A stretch of 48,444 nucleotides of DNA from a virus: IMG/VR virus record IMGVR_UViG_3300010403_000011, positions 1 through 48,444 of that record. One strand, given 5' to 3'. Positions within the stretch are counted from its first letter, which is position 1. Each line of letters starts with the position of its first letter. Position numbers and translations under genes: made by a program. The notes beneath the pieces are model-generated. The model worked only from the letters and a program-made list of their open reading frames with translations. It ran no database searches and was not told the DNA's origin. Positions 45,124 to 48,444 of this stretch are shown one piece after another.

Positions 45124-45909
45124 TTATGTTGTATTTAATGTTAATGACTCAGGGTACTCCATCTTCTTAGGAGCCTCTCCCTGGGTCTCGTTCTCCCAGA
45201 TGTCACGGGCCGACATGAACAGGGCGAACTTATCCTGTATCTCCGTAAGCTTAAACTTATTCTTATTCCTACGGTATCCAAGCTGAAGGATGCCCAACCT
45301 TTGAATCGGGCGCACGACCTTTACTTCCTTGGTTCCAACTTTCTTAAGAGTGGGGACTCCAGGGTAGGCATGTTTGTAAGCGGAAACCTGGAGCTCGTAC
45401 TCGGTCCACACCGACTGTCCTGTCTTGAAGTCGATGAGCCATACCTCGCCCGCAATCTCTAGGACTGCGTCTATCGTTCCTGCGTATTTCAGTTCGTCAT
45501 CTATGACCGCTACCTCTCTCGCAAGAACCTTCGGGGAATAAGCCTCAAAGAAATTCTTAAGGGAGAGCAAGCACTCGTATTCTTCGAGGGTCAGCTCCGC
45601 TTCCTTTCCTTCGCCATCAGGGTACTTCGCATCCATTGGAACCGTTTTACCATCTAAGAGGTCAACGGCAGCGAGGTGCACTCTCGTACCCCTCACTCCA
45701 GCAGCCTCCTTAATGGCCTGGCTCTCGTCCCATCCGTGCTCTGCGAGCCACTTATAGAACTGGATTCCTTTCGGATAGAAACCGCAAATCCAAGTAACAG
45801 AAGGGACAAACTCATTATGTTCTCCTGTAGTTTGAATATACCACCGCTCATCCGCCATGGTTATCTGGATGATTCCGGACTCAAGATTCTCCCTGATTAT
45901 TTTCTGCAT
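45124..45909 (-). CDS. RecB/Cas4-like PD-(D/E)xK nuclease
   Basis: 261 residues. RGTRVHLAAVDLL (His in helix), LKYAGTIDAVLEIAGEVWLIDFKTG (Asp and D-x-K of the active site) and YELQVSAYKHAYP (Q-x-x-x-Y motif III) match the PDDEXK_1 family. Likely a 5'-3' exonuclease for recombination and replication ends. Forms a module with the OB-like protein and NinG. Confidence 0.8.
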   Translation of the reverse strand: MQKIIRENLESGIIQITMADERWYIQTTGEHNEFVPSVTWICGFYPKGIQFYKWLAEHGWDESQAIKEAAGVRGTRVHLAAVDLLDGKTVPMDAKYPDGEGKEAELTLEEYECLLSLKNFFEAYSPKVLAREVAVIDDELKYAGTIDAVLEIAGEVWLIDFKTGQSVWTEYELQVSAYKHAYPGVPTLKKVGTKEVKVVRPIQRLGILQLGYRRNKNKFKLTEIQDKFALFMSARDIWENETQGEAPKKMEYPESLTLNTT

Positions 45910-46081
45910 GTGGTTGTTTGATATCGTACTTAGTGTTTGGAGCCTTGAGTGCCCAGTTATGTATGCAGAGGGCGCACTCTTCGTAATCCCATCCTGTCCA
46001 GTGGCCCTTGCTGCACTTCCACCGTATCCCTTCTACCTCCTCAACCCTGTTCTCCTTGAAGGCTGATGCGTTCTGGTTCAT
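45881..46081 (-). CDS. 66-residue zinc-ribbon-like protein
   Basis: WKCSKGHWTGWDYEECALCIHNW provides C-x3-H and C-x2-C ligands with aromatic residues like RanBP2 or rubredoxin-type ribbons. Overlaps the genes on both sides. ATG is preceded by TTAAACAAA. Confidence 0.5.
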   Translation of the reverse strand: MNQNASAFKENRVEEVEGIRWKCSKGHWTGWDYEECALCIHNWALKAPNTKYDIKQPHAENNQGES

Positions 46082-46376
46082 TTTGTTTAACGTTAAAATC
46101 TTTTACCACATCGTTAATGGCAGACGTTAACCTGGTACTTAAGTCCCACATCTCACACCCCTGAGGGCGGTGTTCAAGATGAACCTTGCCCGCCATCTGA
46201 AGAAACTCCATGAAGCCCGAAAGGAAAAGCTCGAACACCTCTTCATCTGCATGTCCTCGCCTTTTTATTATCACCTCCGACATCCTTGGGGCTATTTCTG
46301 AACGGTCTCGTAGTATAATTTTAACATTAAATAGCCGAGACTTCAACCAGGCCCAAGGACTACCTTTGGGGGGCAT
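46041..46376 (-). CDS. Hypothetical protein
   Basis: 111 residues from the ATG at 46376, which forms TAATG with the previous stop. A shorter start at 46283 (MSEVIIKRRGHADEEV) is possible and has an AATTATACT box about 28 nt upstream. The core is helical (VFELFLSGFMEFLQMAGKVHL). Unknown function. Confidence 0.5.
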   Translation of the reverse strand: MPPKGSPWAWLKSRLFNVKIILRDRSEIAPRMSEVIIKRRGHADEEVFELFLSGFMEFLQMAGKVHLEHRPQGCEMWDLSTRLTSAINDVVKDFNVKQNEPERISLQGEQG

Positions 46377-46660
46377 TAGACCTCTTGGCTCGTGGCTTTA
46401 CGAGCTTCCTCTTCTTTTTTCTTGGCCTCCCACTCTGCTCGGTGGGCGAAGGCGAAGTGCTTTTTAACGTGTCGGAACTTCTCTCCGCACAGCTCGCAGG
46501 TCTTGGAGTATGAGTGTTTCTTATAGGTTCGGGGAACACGGACTACTAAAGGAAACGTGCCGTCTGCTCTTACTTGGGACTCGCTGGCTAAAAGTTTCTG
46601 GGCGTCTTCGATTGTCTCTGCTTCGGCGTGAACCTTACCGTCTATCATTGTTATTTTCAT
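46376..46660 (-). CDS. Small zinc-finger protein
   Basis: 94 residues. Residues 1-40 form an alpha/beta domain; 55-73 a finger with Cys55-x2-Cys58-x9-His68-x4-His73 (shorter spacing than classic C2H2), followed by a charged helix (EWEAKKKEEEARK). Possibly DNA- or RNA-binding. Leader has an AAAGGTCGA element 30 nt upstream and AAACAAACAA next to the ATG. Confidence 0.55.
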   Translation of the reverse strand: MKITMIDGKVHAEAETIEDAQKLLASESQVRADGTFPLVVRVPRTYKKHSYSKTCELCGEKFRHVKKHFAFAHRAEWEAKKKEEEARKATSQEV

Positions 46661-46668
46661 TTGTTTGT

Positions 46669-46908
46669 TTATATATTTGTTTGTAATGCTTCGACCTTTT
46701 CTGGTTTATTTGTAACGTAGTAGTGGCAGTTCTTCTTTTTGCTGAGCAAAGTACTGCCCTCCATGGTGGTTCTGAATTCCCAGCCCGCCTTCTTCAACTC
46801 AAAGATGACGGCTCCTAACCTCAAGGTGATGTAGTTATCCACGCACCAGAAGTTATCCACGTAACCTACCTCGTTGATTCGGTCGATGACTTTTTGTTTG
46901 TTCGTCAT
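46669..46908 (-). CDS. HTH-like small regulator
   Basis: 79 residues. KQKVIDRINEVGYVDNFWCVDNYITLRLGAVIFELKKAGWEF has the spacing of small winged-helix domains common in phage early genes. Overlaps the preceding gene by ATGA. An exact 13-bp palindrome lies within its coding sequence (46738-46750). Confidence 0.55.
   Translation of the reverse strand: MTNKQKVIDRINEVGYVDNFWCVDNYITLRLGAVIFELKKAGWEFRTTMEGSTLLSKKKNCHYYVTNKPEKVEALQTNI
46689..46698 (-). promoter_or_regulatory. AAAGGTCGA element before the zinc-finger gene
   Basis: Minus-strand AAAAGGTCGA with GGTCGA ending 30 nt before the ATG at 46660, followed by ACAAACAAATATATAAACAAACAA. The motif lies in the 3' end of the HTH gene. Confidence 0.5.
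46738..46750. promoter_or_regulatory. 13-bp palindrome TTTGCTGAGCAAA, intragenic copy
   Basis: Exact copy inside the HTH-like gene, on the same strand orientation (G centre on plus) as the other five. Confidence 0.5.
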
Positions 46909-47744
46909 ACTTCTAATTTCTTACGTTGATGCCATAACCTTTGTTTCTCCTGATGTTTTTTCCAAAGGACGGGGTTACCTCTGATTTCCCAGTATCTCTT
47001 GCTCTGCTTCACCCTTTGTTTTCTATAGTACTCCTTCCTCCGAACGGGGTCCTCCATCAACTTCTCAAGATATTTTGCCCGCCTATCGTTAATTCCTTTT
47101 CTCCATGCTGCATATCGAACAGGGTCTTTCTTTATTCTCGCAACCATCTTCCTGTAATGAAGACGTTGGCGTTCTACTAACTTATTCCACTTCTCTGGGG
47201 AACTCTTAGCCCTCTGATAGTAGGCATCGGTCGCTCTCTTCTGAATCTCCTTGGCCTTTTCTGGATGCCTAGCAGCCCACGAATTCACAATCTTTTCATG
47301 ACACTCCTTACAGGGAGAGGAATAAAAGATATCGGTCCGGTCTTTGTTCTTGTAGTGCTTATAGAACTCTGAGACTGGCTTCTTGGTCTGACACTTATGG
47401 CAGAACACGACGCCGGATTTTATTAACTTTTCCCTGCCGATTTTATTTAATCGGAGACGGCACTTAGGTTCACAAAACTTTCGGGGAAACTTCCCTATAG
47501 AAACAATGATGTTCTTACATTCGGGGTTCTTACACGAAGCTTCGTACTGCTTTTTTGGTAACTTGTAATGCTGAACGTACTTCCCTGTTTTGTTTAGTAA
47601 CTGACGGATTCTTTCTCTTGAAACTTTAAATCTCTCGCCGATTTTTTCCAGAGTCCAGAGCTCCTCCATGTACAGGTAGAGCATCTCAGCTAGCCTCTTC
47701 TTTTTATCCTTCTCACTTATCCAATATTTGTTTGTATTGTACAC
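46905..47744 (-). CDS. Zinc-binding protein with sigma-region-4-like HTH
   Basis: 279 residues from a GTG. Residues 30-53 (TLEKIGERFKVSRERIRQLLNK) match the region-4 helix-turn-helix of sigma-70 factors, which contacts -35 DNA. Two Cys4 zinc sites follow: 71/76/91/95 and 115/118/145/148. The last 100 residues are basic with repeated Y/W-R-KxP motifs. It may be an atypical transcription or recombination factor. Preceded by a GGTCGA element at 47775-47780. Confidence 0.6.
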   Translation of the reverse strand: MYNTNKYWISEKDKKKRLAEMLYLYMEELWTLEKIGERFKVSRERIRQLLNKTGKYVQHYKLPKKQYEASCKNPECKNIIVSIGKFPRKFCEPKCRLRLNKIGREKLIKSGVVFCHKCQTKKPVSEFYKHYKNKDRTDIFYSSPCKECHEKIVNSWAARHPEKAKEIQKRATDAYYQRAKSSPEKWNKLVERQRLHYRKMVARIKKDPVRYAAWRKGINDRRAKYLEKLMEDPVRRKEYYRKQRVKQSKRYWEIRGNPVLWKKHQEKQRLWHQRKKLEV

Positions 47745-47755
47745 GTGTTTGTTAG

Positions 47756-47911
47756 TTAATTATAATTTGTTTGCTCGACCTTTGCAATCTCTTTATTTTC
47801 TCGTTCACGTATTAACCTTTTACTTTCCTTTCGCCAACACAAAGAACATGTCCCGTAAGGTTCGGGAAAATATTTTTTCTCTTTACATACCATACAAGTT
47901 CTAATCTTCAT
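47756..47911 (-). CDS. 51-residue zinc-ribbon peptide
   Basis: CMVC at 6-9 and CSLC at 22-25 form a minimal Cys4 ribbon, followed by a basic helix (KESKRLIRERENKE). It is the first gene of the right-arm minus-strand block. The GGTCGA element of the next gene lies in its last codons. Confidence 0.5.
   Translation of the reverse strand: MKIRTCMVCKEKKYFPEPYGTCSLCWRKESKRLIRERENKEIAKVEQTNYN
47775..47782 (-). promoter_or_regulatory. AAGGTCGA element before the sigma-like gene
   Basis: Minus-strand AAGGTCGA followed by GCAAACAAATTATAAT; 30 nt from the GTG at 47744. Confidence 0.45.
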
Positions 47912-48313
47912 GTCATTCCTCGTTGTAGTTAAAGAGACTTCCCCACTATTTCAAAAGAAATAGTGGGCGAAGTTCTTCATTCCTCGTTCCCAGTTTAGAG
48001 GTGGGAAACCCCAGTAATGGAGAGAGAGACAACCTGAAAGTATCTAACGATACCCGATGAACGTCGAAGTCTACAAAACGTTCATTCTTTAACGTCGCAA
48101 GTCTCTACTTACCTTCCAACGACGGCTCTTAATAAAAAAAGCACTCTGGGAGGAGAACCATCTTTCGATGGCACTCGCTCCCACAATGCTCTTGGCGAAC
48201 GAGTTACCTCCCCGTTGTTTATACACTAACGAAGTGTCTGCGAACGTCCCCAAAACAGAATCAGTATATCATACCCACAAATAATTGCAAGTACCCCTGT
48301 AAGGATTTCGGAA
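47912..48313. other. Non-coding region rich in hairpins
   Basis: No coding frames. A perfect 11-bp hairpin CCCACTATTTC-AAAA-GAAATAGTGGG (47942-47967) extends further with ACTTC/GAAGT. Others: GTATC-TAAC-GATAC near 48037-48050, GAACGT/ACGTTC (about 48059-48083), TGGGAG/CTCCCA (48147-48183) enclosing CCATC/GATGG, and ACACT-AACGA-AGTGT near 48224-48238. TCATTCCTCGTT occurs twice (47913-47924, 47978-47989). It may carry several small RNAs or an origin; nothing decides which. Confidence 0.5.
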
Positions 48314-48417
48314 CTTGTATTCCGAGGGCACGACCCAAGGTAGTCGAAATCTTGGGTCCCGCCTCCAAAAAAGCGGGCGAAGCTGGGACGAGCCACTTCG
48401 TCCCCTCGGAATACGAG
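48314..48417 (+). ncRNA. Four-way-junction RNA-like fold across the contig junction
   Basis: Closing stem CTTGTATTCCGAG (48314-48326) with CTCGGAATACGAG (48405-48417), one G-T wobble. Inside: GACCCAAG/CTTGGGTC (48332-48339 with 48351-48358), CCCGC/GCGGG (48358-48362 with 48373-48377) and GGGACGA/TCGTCCC (48385-48391 with 48398-48404). The third arm abuts the closing stem exactly. It looks tRNA-like in plan but has no tRNA sequence features. Strand is uncertain. A part copy spans 1-96. Confidence 0.5.
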
Positions 48418-48444
48418 GCCACTCTGCTCCGTCGTTAGTAAACC
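48322..48444. repeat. Terminal direct repeat, right copy
   Basis: Exact copy of bases 1-123, from CCGAGGGCACG to GTTAGTAAACC. It closes the circle; non-redundant length is 48,321 bp. Confidence 0.95.

Noticed and set aside
48314-48417. A tRNA gene, because of the cloverleaf-like plan
   Set aside because: Closing stem is too long, no TTCGAAT-type T loop, no anticodon arm of normal size and no CCA end.

Overview
The window is a complete or near-complete tailed-phage genome. The first 123 bases (1-123) recur at the end (48322-48444), so the molecule is circular or circularly assembled with a unit of 48,321 bp. Gene content points to a podovirus-like virion: portal, scaffold, HK97-type capsid protein, a head-tail adaptor, a propeller-like tail hub protein, a LysM-bearing internal protein and a 1,856-residue internal protein, with no tape measure, sheath or tail-tube genes. 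All three stop codons terminate genes and TGG is the Trp codon, so the code is standard. The host cannot be named from the sequence. Most starts lack a Shine-Dalgarno sequence and are preceded by A-rich leaders or by a -10-like box only a few bases upstream. I found no GATC tetranucleotide on a full read-through.

Layout. (1) 262-34116, minus strand, is the late region. Read in transcription order from 34116 downwards it holds two unknown proteins, the portal, small basic proteins, scaffold, decoration-like protein and major capsid protein. Next come a VSR/DUF559-type endonuclease, a repetitive fibre-like protein, several small virion candidates and an HNH endonuclease. A cassette of three glycosyltransferase-like genes and one methyltransferase follows, then two Ser-Pro-Ser-rich surface proteins, a membrane-anchored coiled-coil protein, a NUMOD3-HNH homing endonuclease, tail proteins and the two large internal virion proteins. 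It ends with an ATP-grasp ligase and the lysis genes (M23 peptidase, two small membrane proteins, a zinc protein, a secreted CHAP-like protein). (2) 34117-34590 is a divergent non-coding region with nested hairpins. (3) 34591-41912, plus strand, carries small unknown genes separated by structured non-coding stretches. These are followed by a compact operon: SH3/KOW-like protein, class II glutamine amidotransferase, amidoligase, MIB/HERC2-like protein, double zinc-ribbon protein and HAD phosphatase. (4) 41881-47911, minus strand, holds large terminase, NinG, an OB-like protein, a RecB/Cas4-like nuclease, several zinc-binding proteins, HTH proteins and a protein with a sigma-region-4-like HTH. 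(5) 47912-48321 and 1-261 form a non-coding region rich in strong hairpins, including a four-way-junction fold across the contig junction.

The most interesting points are these. A potential amide-bond-forming system (glutamine amidotransferase plus amidoligase, with a PurD-like ATP-grasp ligase in the late region). A 13-bp palindrome TTTGCTSAGCAAA in six exact copies. A recurring AAAGGTCGA-(AT-rich box) element about 20-30 nt before many start codons. A second class, TGnTATAAT, placed almost on top of late-gene starts, implying very short leaders. Absence of GATC. Several structured non-coding regions. No polymerase, helicase, primase, integrase or recognisable repressor is encoded, so replication must depend largely on the host.
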